From Collinsella sp. (GTDB taxonomy: Bacteria; Actinomycetota; Coriobacteriia; Coriobacteriales; Coriobacteriaceae), in NCBI GenBank assembly GCA_019413955.1, contig DXMX01000002.1:34384-40836 (forward strand): a DNA stretch of 6,453 nucleotides, in the 5' to 3' direction. The notes beneath the pieces are model-generated. The model had not been told where the DNA came from. It ran no database searches and worked only from the letters and a program-made list of their open reading frames with translations. This document shows, piece by piece, positions 1 to 5,835 of the stretch. Each line of letters begins with the position of its first letter. Positions within the stretch are counted from its first letter, which is position 1. The position numbers and the translations under genes were made by a program.

Positions 1-160
1 CCCGCCGCTCGTCGGTCACCGCCACGGGACGATCGTCGTCATCACGCGCGAAGGCACGCGTGGAGGAACGGTGCTCCAACGTGTCCAGCACCGCATTGCC
101 CGTGGTCTCGACCGGATAGCCACACGTATCCACAGCCTTGGTGCAAACCTGCTCGTTCAT
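1..160 (-). CDS. Nitroreductase family protein, N-terminal part (runs off left edge)
   Basis: Leftward reading frame starting at an ATG (160-158) and open to the window edge, 53 complete codons. A purine-rich GAGGATGAGG lies just upstream (about 163-172) and serves as Shine-Dalgarno sequence. After an N-terminal extension of about 22 residues comes VLDTLEHRSSTRAF (residues 24-37), followed by an acidic stretch and VTDERR (48-53). This matches the usual opening of FMN-dependent nitroreductases, where a helix is followed by a R-R/S-S-x-R-x-(F/Y) motif contacting the FMN phosphate, then a 'V.dE.l' segment. Family members reduce nitroaromatics, quinones, flavins or enones with NAD(P)H in the cytoplasm; the substrate cannot be told from this fragment. 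It is transcribed divergently from the sulfatase gene. The rest of the domain is outside the window, so the family call rests on about 30 residues. Confidence 0.7.
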   Translation of the reverse strand, partial: MNEQVCTKAVDTCGYPVETTGNAVLDTLEHRSSTRAFARDDDDRPVAVTDERR

Positions 161-361
161 CGCCTCATCCTCGCTAATTCTTTAAGAAGCCTTTACGTTT
201 CCGTGTAATTCCCGTCCATTATCGCGCAGGTCGCCACTACATTGAGCCACACCGCCGCACATGCGCGTTAATATGGCTGGTTGTTGTGCGCAGCCCGCAA
301 ATGCAGCGCATATTTAGGTAACAATCGGGTAAACCCCCGCTTTCGTAGGTTTTAAGTTTGT

Positions 362-367
362 GAGGAG
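362..367 (+). promoter_or_regulatory. Shine-Dalgarno GAGGAG that sets the sulfatase gene start
   Basis: GAGGAG at 362-367 sits 7 nt before the ATG at 375, an ideal spacing. An in-frame GTG at 360 would add five residues, but it overlaps this ribosome binding site and has no comparable site of its own. This favours ATG 375. I found no convincing -35/-10 pair for the rightward gene in 161-359. Confidence 0.7.
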
Positions 368-374
368 TCTCAGC

Positions 375-2675
375 ATGTTCGCTGCCGCCATCTCGCTCGT
401 CGGTCTTGCGGCGACCGTCTACCTTGTTTTGCGCGAGGCCAAGACCATTCGCGCTCAGTCGGGCACCGTTGCCAAAAGCGCTCTTGGGTGGAGCGTCGCC
501 TTCGGCCTGTTCCAGCTCTTTTTGACCATTTGGGGCGCCATTGGCCTCGTCGCCCAAAACGAGCCGCTCGCCTTTGTGATGCTCATCCTGACCAATGCCA
601 TCCTCACCGGCTGCGCTTGGGCCAGTATCGCCCGCGACCGCATCGCCCCGCGCGTCTTTGCGTTCGCCTCGGCCGATGCGCCCACCCCCACCGGCAAGCT
701 CGCTCGTTTGCGCGGCGCCTTTGTGGGCAAACCGCTCGTCGCCGCCGTCCTGTGCCTGCTGCTCGCCGGCGTCTTTGCGCTGCTGGGCATGGAGGTCTCG
801 TCCAACCACGACTTTACCTGGGTCTACCCCCTGTGCATCCTGCTCGAGTGGGCCATCATCACCACGCTCATGGTCGGCCTGTTCTTCCTGTTCCAGCGCC
901 ACGGCGCAGCTCCCGCGGTCCTGGCCTTTGCCCTCTTTGTCCTGGGCATTGCCGAGTTCTTCGTCATCACGTTTAAATCCATGCCCATCCAGCCGGGCGA
1001 CCTTTCGGCCATCTCCACCGCCGCCGCGGTCGCCGGCACCGGCTACACCTTCTCCATCTCGCTGTTCTGCGTGCTGTCCATGGGCTTTACCGCCATCGCT
1101 ATGCTGCTGTGCGAGTACGCCGGCCTGGTGGCACCGCACCGTCAGAAGGGCGCCGCCAACGCCAAGCGCATGCTGCTCACCAATCTGCTCGTCGCCGTGC
1201 TGTGCCTGGGCGGCGTGACCGCGCACGTCACGCTCATCGACTACTACAACACCCTCGGCATCACCGTCTATACCTGGCGCCCGCTCGAGAGCTACTGGCG
1301 CGAGGGCTACCTGCCCGCCTTTATTAGTGCAGCGCAGTCCATCAAGCCGCCCAAACCCGCCGACTACTCCGTCGACGATGCCAAGGCCACGCTCAAAAAG
1401 TACGCCAAGACCTACGACAAGTCCGACGCAGCCAAGAGTGACGAGCGCACCGCCGCAAAGGAGCAGTTCGACAGCGAGAAGCCCACGGTCATCGCCATCA
1501 TGAACGAGACCTTCTCGGATCTGTCGATCTACCAGAACATGCGCGCCGGCTACGAGGGCCCGCAGTACTTTAAGAGCCTGTCCAACTGCCTCAGCCGCGG
1601 CAAGCTCTACGTGAGTGCCTACGGCGGCGGTACCGCCAATACCGAGTTTGAGTTTATGACCGGCAACTCCATGGCCAACCTGGGATCGGGCGTGTACCCC
1701 TACACCATCTACAACATGGAAACGACCGGGAACTTGGCAGAGCAGTTCAAATCGCTCGGCTATTCCACCACGGCCATGCACCCCAACCACGCGACCAACT
1801 GGAACCGCGAGAACGTCTACAAGGACTTTGGCTTTGACCAGTTCCTGTCCATCAACGATTTCCAGGGAGCCGACACCCTGCGCGGCATGGTGACCGACCA
1901 GGCTACCTACGACAAGATTCTTGAGCTGCTCGACCAGAACGCCGATCCGCAGTTTATCTTCGACGTGACCATGCAGAACCACTCGGGCTACGATACGGGC
2001 CTGCTGCCGGTCGATAAGCAGATGCACCTGAATATCGACACGACCGATCTGGACGCCAAGACCGTCGAGGACGGCACGCTCTCCGATGTCGACGAGTATG
2101 TCTCGTGCATCGAGCAGTCCGACCAGGCGCTTCGCTACTTCCTCAACGCCCTGAGCAAGCTCGACCGTAAGGTAGTCGTGGTGTTCTGGGGCGACCACCA
2201 GCCGTTCTTCCCGTCCAAGTTCAACGACAAGTGGTTTACCGGCGAGGACGATGCCACGCACCAGGAACGTCTGTGGCAGACCGACTACATCATCTGGGCC
2301 AACTACGACGTTGCCGGCTGCGACCAGACGAGCGAGGTCGACGACCTGTCCACCAACTACCTGTCCACGCAGCTTATGCAGCTGATCGGCGCACCGCTGA
2401 CCGACTACCAGAAAGCGCACATGACGCTGCGCGAGTCGCTGCCCGCCATCAACTCGGTGGGCTACGAGGACGCCAGCCTGCGCTGGGCGCTTTCCTCCAA
2501 CGTCACCGGTGACGATGCCGCCGCCGCAGCCGCCACCAAGGCGCGCGAAGATTACGCCAAGATGCAGTACTACGAGATGTTCCGCGACGGCAAGAACGTG
2601 TACACCGAGCACTTCCAGACCGAGGCTAACGAGACCGACCCCAACCTGGCACCGGGTACGACCAAGATCAAGTAG
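375..2675 (+). CDS. LTA synthase family protein (membrane-anchored phosphoglycerol-transferase-like sulfatase domain)
   Basis: Predicted 766-residue polytopic membrane enzyme. The N-terminal half (residues about 1-290) has roughly seven to eight hydrophobic segments, for example near 2-20, 42-60, 64-85, 122-142, 152-172, 182-200, 222-248 and 266-288. The C-terminal half is an alkaline-phosphatase-fold domain that would lie outside the membrane. Residues matching the LtaS active site are visible: a metal-binding Glu in MNETF (E378), the catalytic Thr in GGGTANTEFEF (T420), His in QNHSGY (H536), and Asp-His in WGDHQPFF (D607, H608). NWNRENVYKDFGF (residues 475-487) resembles the LtaS substrate-binding W-x-R segment. 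By family, it transfers glycerol phosphate from phosphatidylglycerol to a growing envelope polymer or glycolipid, or acts like E. coli MdoB/OpgB. The exact acceptor is unknown. The last 60 or so residues after the core are Ala/charged-rich with no domain I recognise. It stands alone and is followed 76 nt later by a terminator. Confidence 0.88.
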   Translation: MFAAAISLVGLAATVYLVLREAKTIRAQSGTVAKSALGWSVAFGLFQLFLTIWGAIGLVAQNEPLAFVMLILTNAILTGCAWASIARDRIAPRVFAFASADAPTPTGKLARLRGAFVGKPLVAAVLCLLLAGVFALLGMEVSSNHDFTWVYPLCILLEWAIITTLMVGLFFLFQRHGAAPAVLAFALFVLGIAEFFVITFKSMPIQPGDLSAISTAAAVAGTGYTFSISLFCVLSMGFTAIAMLLCEYAGLVAPHRQKGAANAKRMLLTNLLVAVLCLGGVTAHVTLIDYYNTLGITVYTWRPLESYWREGYLPAFISAAQSIKPPKPADYSVDDAKATLKKYAKTYDKSDAAKSDERTAAKEQFDSEKPTVIAIMNETFSDLSIYQNMRAGYEGPQYFKSLSNCLSRGKLYVSAYGGGTANTEFEFMTGNSMANLGSGVYPYTIYNMETTGNLAEQFKSLGYSTTAMHPNHATNWNRENVYKDFGFDQFLSINDFQGADTLRGMVTDQATYDKILELLDQNADPQFIFDVTMQNHSGYDTGLLPVDKQMHLNIDTTDLDAKTVEDGTLSDVDEYVSCIEQSDQALRYFLNALSKLDRKVVVVFWGDHQPFFPSKFNDKWFTGEDDATHQERLWQTDYIIWANYDVAGCDQTSEVDDLSTNYLSTQLMQLIGAPLTDYQKAHMTLRESLPAINSVGYEDASLRWALSSNVTGDDAAAAAATKAREDYAKMQYYEMFRDGKNVYTEHFQTEANETDPNLAPGTTKIK

Positions 2676-2751
2676 CGAGCCTGTATCCCGGTTCGTCTGC
2701 CCGGACGGCGCGGAACGTAAGGTTCCCTGCTCGGACAGTCCTGCGCAAGAC

Positions 2752-2777
2752 GAAGGCCACATTAAGTGGCCTTCTTT
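2752..2777 (+). terminator. Rho-independent terminator of the LTA-synthase-like gene
   Basis: Perfect 9-bp stem GAAGGCCAC (2752-2760) / GTGGCCTTC (2766-2774) with loop ATTAA, followed by only three T (2775-2777). It begins 76 nt after the stop codon. The short T-tract may make it leaky, which fits with the second, stronger copy further on. The 2676-2751 leader before it holds a small GGAAC/GTTCC hairpin (2712-2726) flanked by the near-identical direct repeats CTGCCCGGAC (2697-2706) and CTGCTCGGAC (2727-2736). Confidence 0.75.
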
Positions 2778-2879
2778 GCGTGCGGAACTCGCGATGAACC
2801 TTATATGCCTCCGCCTGGACAGACGCCCTGTTGTTGGAGCGCGGCTTGTCATGGGGGTATCCGCAACATATATAAGTTG
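2778..2879. other. Gene-free segment between twin terminators; possible small RNA locus
   Basis: About 100 nt lie between two terminators that share the stem AAGGCCAC/GTGGCCTT. The segment contains a 28-codon open frame (ATG 2794 to TGA 2878-2880, peptide beginning MNLICLRLDRR) without a recognisable Shine-Dalgarno sequence, which I do not call as a gene. A transcript through here would end at 2904. No known RNA family is recognised. Confidence 0.3.
2846..2874 (+). promoter_or_regulatory. Sigma70-like promoter candidate immediately before a terminator
   Basis: TTGTCA (2846-2851) and TATATA (2869-2874) are separated by 17 nt. Reading the -10 as TATAAG (2871-2876) with a 19-nt spacer also works. 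The -35 matches TTGACA at 5 of 6 positions. Transcription would begin near 2880-2882, at the first base of the next terminator stem, so the product would be a very short hairpin unless it reads through. It may be a chance AT-rich patch. Confidence 0.3.
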
Positions 2880-2904
2880 AAGGCCACGTCTTGTGGCCTT
2901 TTTT
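2880..2904 (+). terminator. Second rho-independent terminator with strong T-tract
   Basis: Stem AAGGCCAC (2880-2887) / GTGGCCTT (2893-2900), loop GTCTT, and six consecutive T (2899-2904). The stem is the same as that of the terminator at 2752-2777, with a different loop and a better T-tract. It probably backs up the first one, or it ends a short transcript started in 2778-2879. Confidence 0.8.
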
Positions 2905-2910
2905 GCATCC

Positions 2911-2956
2911 GGAAACCGTGTCCCAGAATTCACGTCCGGAGTGGGATGCAGTTTCC
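2911..2956 (+). repeat. Palindromic element 1 (inverted relative to elements 2 and 3)
   Basis: Left arm GGAAACCGTGTCCCA (2911-2925), loop 2926-2941 starting GAATTC, right arm TGGGATGCAGTTTCC (2942-2956). As a single strand of the top sequence the arms form 14 of 15 pairs, two of them G-T wobbles. The only mismatch is a C facing A at the seventh position. Confidence 0.8.
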
Positions 2957-2972
2957 GCTTACGGCCCCGTTG

Positions 2973-3018
2973 GGAAACTGCATCCCACTCCGATTGCAAA
3001 TTCCGGGTCGCATTTTCC
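2973..3018 (-). repeat. Palindromic element 2
   Basis: On the bottom strand: arm GGAAAATGCGACCCG, 16-nt loop beginning GAATTTGC, arm TGGGATGCAGTTTCC. That last arm is identical to the right arm of element 1. It makes 13 of 15 pairs including two wobbles. On the top strand the wobbles become A-C mismatches. Confidence 0.8.
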
Positions 3019-3034
3019 ACCAGAGCCCTCAACC

Positions 3035-3080
3035 GGAAACCGCATCCCATTCCAAAGGCAAATTCCGGGACACACTTTCC
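3035..3080 (-). repeat. Palindromic element 3
   Basis: On the bottom strand: arm GGAAAGTGTGTCCCG, 16-nt loop beginning GAATTTGC, arm TGGGATGCGGTTTCC. It makes 14 of 15 pairs with four G-T wobbles and one G-G mismatch. On the top strand only ten pairs remain, so the fold clearly favours the bottom strand. Confidence 0.8.
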
Positions 3081-3096
3081 GAAACCCCATCCATCC

Positions 3097-3125
3097 GGAA
3101 AGCCCGTCCCACTCTGAATACATCC
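3097..3125 (-). repeat. Degenerate half element 4
   Basis: It starts in register, 62 bp after element 3. GGAAAGCCCGTCCCA (3097-3111) corresponds to the conserved arm, and part of the following loop still matches (about half of 16 positions). The opposite arm is not recognisable; in its place is the palindrome CGCATGCG (3132-3139). It is probably a truncated or decayed copy marking the array edge. Confidence 0.55.
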
Positions 3126-3226
3126 AGCGAACGCATGCGAGTGTGTCGTCCAGGACGGTCTCGTCATCGGGGTAATGGAAAATGTCACCCCAAACGCCTG
3201 CCACGGTTGCGCCTACAAGTGTCAAG
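3126..3226. other. Unassigned intergenic sequence between repeat array and terminator
   Basis: I see no supported gene here. A leftward frame from TTG 3225 reads through this stretch (early residues GDIFHYPDDETVLDDTL) into the repeats, but it begins inside the T-tract of the flavodoxin terminator and has no ribosome binding site. The only structures noted are the CGCATGCG palindrome (3132-3139) and a CGTCC/GGACG dyad near 3147-3157. Confidence 0.4.
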
Positions 3227-3254
3227 AAAAAAGCCTCGAGAACTTCGAGGCTTT
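3227..3254 (-). terminator. Rho-independent terminator of the flavodoxin gene
   Basis: Read leftward, a 10-bp stem AAAGCCTCGA / TCGAGGCTTT (arms 3245-3254 and 3230-3239) with a 5-nt loop runs into six T (3232-3227). It begins 42 nt after the flavodoxin stop codon. In the rightward direction only three T follow, so it acts mainly on leftward transcripts. Confidence 0.85.
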
Positions 3255-3296
3255 CACATTTGTATTGTTTTGCACGAAGGATCGCGGACGGCGAAG

Positions 3297-3848
3297 CTAC
3301 TCCCCCAGCACGGCCTTTTTGGCGGCTGCAGCCATGTTGTCCAGATCTTCCTTGGTGGGATGGTCCTTCGCGGCAACCCAGTTGTCGAGCAGCATCTTAA
3401 ATCGGGCGTTGTCGGGATCTTGCTCGAGCATGGCCTCGTAGCGCTGCTTGACCGCGGGGCCCATCTTGCCCTGGCACATCGCCCAGCCCGCAAGCTCGGC
3501 ATCCCCAGCCAAATTGGAAGTTACGCGGTCGATAATCTGCTGATAGTAGCTCTGGTCGGCGCCAAAACCGCAGGTGCCAAACAGGAAGACGCGCTTGCCG
3601 TGCAAAGCGGAGAGCAACGCCGCGACCGAAGGCGTGCACGCGCCCTTGTCGCACCAAAAACCGACGAGCACCGTGTCGGCCGCGCAGGCGCCCTGCGCCT
3701 CGAGCGCAACCTGATCTGCATCCGCATCGTCGCTCAACGCCGCGGCATGGACAAAATCAACACCCGCAGCCTGCAGAGCGCGCTTGATCGCGCCCGAAAC
3801 CATCCTGGTATTACCGCTCTTGCTGTTAACCACCAAAGAGCACGTCAT
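3297..3848 (-). CDS. Flavodoxin family protein, BilS-like
   Basis: Predicted 183-residue soluble flavoprotein. The N-terminal strand and FMN-phosphate loop VVNSKSGNTR (residues 6-15) are the flavodoxin signature. Later segments VGFWCDKGAC (62-71), LFGTCGFG (89-96), CQGKM (125-129) and HPTKEDL (163-169) match, from memory, a short flavodoxin group that includes BilS, the flavodoxin encoded with bilirubin reductase BilR in gut bacteria. A role in bilirubin reduction is not shown here: no bilR is in view and relatives occur in other contexts. The expected activity is electron transfer through bound FMN to a partner oxidoreductase. Start choice: an in-frame GTG at 3854 adds two residues, but the GAGG at 3862-3859 is only 4 nt from it and 10 nt from ATG 3848; I prefer ATG. 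The gene has its own promoter candidate and terminator. Confidence 0.85.
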   Translation of the reverse strand: MTCSLVVNSKSGNTRMVSGAIKRALQAAGVDFVHAAALSDDADADQVALEAQGACAADTVLVGFWCDKGACTPSVAALLSALHGKRVFLFGTCGFGADQSYYQQIIDRVTSNLAGDAELAGWAMCQGKMGPAVKQRYEAMLEQDPDNARFKMLLDNWVAAKDHPTKEDLDNMAAAAKKAVLGE

Positions 3849-3907
3849 AGTCACGTTGCCTCGTTTCCACCAAAACTAAAGCCACTAATGCAATTTATTA
3901 GATGAAT

Positions 3908-3935
3908 ATCTTAGTACTTACGTGACAGATGTAAA
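3908..3935 (-). promoter_or_regulatory. Promoter candidate for the flavodoxin gene
   Basis: Read leftward: TTTACA (3935-3930, 5 of 6 to the -35 consensus), a 16-nt spacer, and TAAGAT (3913-3908, 4 of 6 to the -10 consensus). This would give an untranslated leader of roughly 50 nt. The gap is AT-rich compared with its surroundings, as expected for a promoter region. Confidence 0.4.
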
Positions 3936-3947
3936 CCACCGTCTGTC
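3924..3947. promoter_or_regulatory. Inverted repeat around the flavodoxin -35, possible operator
   Basis: GACAGA (3924-3929) and TCTGTC (3942-3947) are perfect inverted halves 12 nt apart, flanking the -35 candidate at 3930-3935. Spacing of half-site centres is 18 bp. The position suits a repressor site, but six-base halves can arise by chance. Confidence 0.25.
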
Positions 3948-3957
3948 GATTGATTAA

Positions 3958-3987
3958 TTTGCCCCACGGGCTTGCTCACTGGGCAAA
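3958..3987 (-). terminator. Weak hairpin over the stop codon of the exporter gene
   Basis: TTTGCCC (3958-3964) and GGGCAAA (3981-3987) are inverted repeats enclosing the TGA of the ABC gene, with a 16-nt loop. Leftward the hairpin is followed by TTAAT with no proper T-tract. At best it is a weak attenuator, so some read-through into the flavodoxin gene is likely. Confidence 0.25.
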
Positions 3988-5835
3988 CTGGCTGCGGTAG
4001 AGTTCGGCGTAGAAGCCGCCTGCCGCTAGCAGCTCGTCGTGCGTGCCGCGCTCGATAATCTGGCCGTCGCGCATGACCAGAATGCAGTCGGCGTTGCGGA
4101 TCGTCGACAGGCGGTGCGCCACCACAAAGCTTGTGCGGCCGGCCATAAGCTCGTCGAATGCCGCCTGCACCTGCAGCTCGGTGCGGGTATCGATGCTCGA
4201 GGTCGCCTCGTCCAGCAGCAGAATCGCCGGGTCGGTGAGCATGACGCGCGCGATGCACAGCAGCTGTTTTTGACCCTGGCTAAACGTGCCGCCGTCCTCG
4301 CCGATGACCGTATCGTAGCCGCCTGGCAGCTGCACGATAAACTTGTGTGCATGCGCGCGCTTGGCGGCCTCGATAACCTGCTCGCGCGTGACATCGGGGC
4401 AACCGTAAGCGATGTTTTCCGCCACCGTGCCCTCGAACAGCCACGTATCCTGCAGCACCATGCCAAAGGCGCGGCGCAGGCTTTCGCGCGTGTAGTCACG
4501 CGAAGACCTGCCATCGACCATGATGCGTCCGGCATCGATGTCGTAAAAGCGCAGCAGCAGGTTGATGAGCGTCGTCTTGCCGCAGCCCGTGGGGCCGACC
4601 AGGGCAAAGCGCATGCCGGGCTTAGCCTCGATGCAGATATCCTGCAGCAGTTTGCGGTCGGGCACGTAGCTAAAGTCCACGTGTTCAAAAGTCACCTCAC
4701 CCTGCGGGGCGGTAAGCTCTACAGCGTCCGACGCGTCGGGCTCCTGCTCGCGCGCATCGAGCAGCGCAAACATGCGGCGCGCCGAGGCGTACGCGGTCTG
4801 GATCTGCGTAATGACGTTGGTGACCTCGTTGAACGGCTTGGTGTACTGGTTGGCATAGGACAGGAAGATCTGCACGCCGCCCACCGTAAGCGCCGCGGGC
4901 ACGCCCGTGATCACGCCCACGCAGCCGATCACAGCGACCACGGCATAGATGATGTTATTGATAAAGCGCGTACCGGGATTGGAAAGCGAGCCCATAAACT
5001 GCGCGCACTCGCCTGCCGTATAGAGCTCGGCATTGAGGGCATCGAAGCGCTGCTGAGCGTTGGGGCCATAGGCAAAGGCGTCGACAAGCTTTTGCTCGCC
5101 TACGTACTCCTCGATATGACCACCGAGCTGCCCTTGAATACGCTGCTGCGCCGTAAAGCTTTTGTTGGAGAGCTTGGCAATAGCACCGGCTGCAAAAATG
5201 GAAAGCGGCGTGACGAGCACCACCACGAGCGTCATGGTCAGGCTAATGGAGAGCATAAACGCGAGCGTGCCCGCGATGGTGATAACACCGGTGAAGAGCT
5301 GCGTGAAGCCCTGCAGCAAACCGTCGCCCACCTGGTCGACGTCGTTGACCACGCGGCTCATAAGGTCGCCGTGGGCGTGGCTGTCGATAAAGCTGAGCGG
5401 CATACGACTGAGCTTGTCGCTCGCCTCCACGCGCATGTCGCGCACCGTTTCGTAGGACAGGCGGTTGACGCAATAGCCCTGCAGCCACTGAAAGGCCGCT
5501 GCTCCCACCACGACGAGCGCGAGCTTGGTAACGAGCGGCAGCAGCGCGTCGAAGTCCACCTGCCCGGCGGCGACGATAAGGTCGATGCCCTCGCCGATGA
5601 GGATGGGCGTGTAGAGCTGCAGAATCACGGAGATGGCGGCACTCACAAACGACGCAACAAACGAAATGCGATGCGGACGAACGTAGCCCATCAGGCGGCG
5701 AGTCACCGCACCCACGGGATAGCGCTCGGGATCGCCGGGCTGGCGCGGATCGTCACCCAGGTCGTTGAGGCTATCGTTGCCGGACACGTTGGCCGTCATC
5801 GTGGCGACCGAACCGGAGGAAGTGTACGGATTCAT
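3976..5835 (-). CDS. ABC transporter ATP-binding/permease subunit, TM288-like half of a heterodimeric exporter
   Basis: Predicted 619-residue half-transporter. A polar N-terminal stretch (1-50) is followed by a type I exporter membrane domain with about six helices (roughly 55-345) and a nucleotide-binding domain (about 375-619). Visible motifs are: A-loop Tyr 390; Walker A GPTGCGKTT (414-422); Q-loop Gln 462 in VLQDTWLF; signature FSQGQ (518-522); Walker B ILLLDE (538-543) with catalytic Glu 543; D-loop SSID; and switch His 574 in VAHRLSTI. The SQGQ form of the signature is typical of the TM288/LmrD-type subunit of heterodimeric exporters. The start ATG directly follows the TAA of the upstream gene, and its ribosome binding site AAAGGAG (5851-5845) lies inside that gene, so the two are translationally coupled. 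Family substrates are drugs, lipids or peptides; the substrate here is unknown. Confidence 0.93.
   Translation of the reverse strand: MNPYTSSGSVATMTANVSGNDSLNDLGDDPRQPGDPERYPVGAVTRRLMGYVRPHRISFVASFVSAAISVILQLYTPILIGEGIDLIVAAGQVDFDALLPLVTKLALVVVGAAAFQWLQGYCVNRLSYETVRDMRVEASDKLSRMPLSFIDSHAHGDLMSRVVNDVDQVGDGLLQGFTQLFTGVITIAGTLAFMLSISLTMTLVVVLVTPLSIFAAGAIAKLSNKSFTAQQRIQGQLGGHIEEYVGEQKLVDAFAYGPNAQQRFDALNAELYTAGECAQFMGSLSNPGTRFINNIIYAVVAVIGCVGVITGVPAALTVGGVQIFLSYANQYTKPFNEVTNVITQIQTAYASARRMFALLDAREQEPDASDAVELTAPQGEVTFEHVDFSYVPDRKLLQDICIEAKPGMRFALVGPTGCGKTTLINLLLRFYDIDAGRIMVDGRSSRDYTRESLRRAFGMVLQDTWLFEGTVAENIAYGCPDVTREQVIEAAKRAHAHKFIVQLPGGYDTVIGEDGGTFSQGQKQLLCIARVMLTDPAILLLDEATSSIDTRTELQVQAAFDELMAGRTSFVVAHRLSTIRNADCILVMRDGQIIERGTHDELLAAGGFYAELYRSQFAQ

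Larger units (their letters stand above)
2911..3125. repeat. Array of 46-bp imperfect palindromic elements, exact 62-bp period
   Basis: Three full elements (2911-2956, 2973-3018, 3035-3080) and a decayed fourth (3097-3125) start exactly 62 bp apart. Each full element is 15-nt arm, 16-nt loop, 15-nt arm, and the elements are separated by 16-bp spacers that differ in sequence. Read in a common orientation (top strand for the first, bottom strand for the others), the 3' arm is TGGGATGC(A/G)GTTTCC in all three. The loop begins GAATT and ends GGAG or GGAA, and the 5' arm begins GGAAA and ends CCC plus A or G. Both the first and fourth elements are preceded by CATCC. The period is not a multiple of three, so successive copies shift reading frame, which argues against a coding repeat. 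The organisation resembles REP/BIME-type extragenic palindromes; the family itself is not one I can name. Confidence 0.85.

Noticed and set aside
180..208. Leftward promoter for the nitroreductase gene (TTACAC-N17-TTAAAG)
   Set aside because: The -10 matches consensus at only three of six positions. The spacing is right but the evidence is too weak to annotate.
261..311. Inverted repeat ATGCGC / GCGCAT in the divergent intergenic region
   Set aside because: The halves are only six bases long with a 39-nt separation, and no confident promoter was found to relate it to.
2794..2880. 28-codon small protein gene between the twin terminators
   Set aside because: There is no Shine-Dalgarno sequence before the ATG and no recognisable composition (neither signal nor membrane segment). 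A frame this short is expected by chance.
2911..3125. CRISPR array
   Set aside because: The repeats are diverged, one is inverted, and each is a 46-bp palindrome with only 16-bp spacers. There are no cas genes in view, so the geometry and orientation do not fit a CRISPR array.
237..3188. 983-codon open frame on the minus strand opposite the sulfatase gene
   Set aside because: The opposite strand encodes a clear LTA-synthase-like protein with intact active-site motifs. Long antisense frames are common in GC-rich genes with G/C third positions. The translation is low-complexity Val/Gly/Arg-rich without domains, and it continues through the terminators and repeats.
2959..3225. Leftward 88-codon frame starting at TTG, with early residues that look protein-like
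   Set aside because: The start sits inside the T-tract of the flavodoxin terminator with no ribosome binding site. Its second half is just translated repeat sequence, and the 62-bp period shifts frame at each unit.
2766..3905. 379-codon plus-strand open frame across the repeats and the flavodoxin gene
   Set aside because: It crosses a terminator and the repeat array and lies antisense to the flavodoxin gene. It has no recognisable domain or ribosome binding site.
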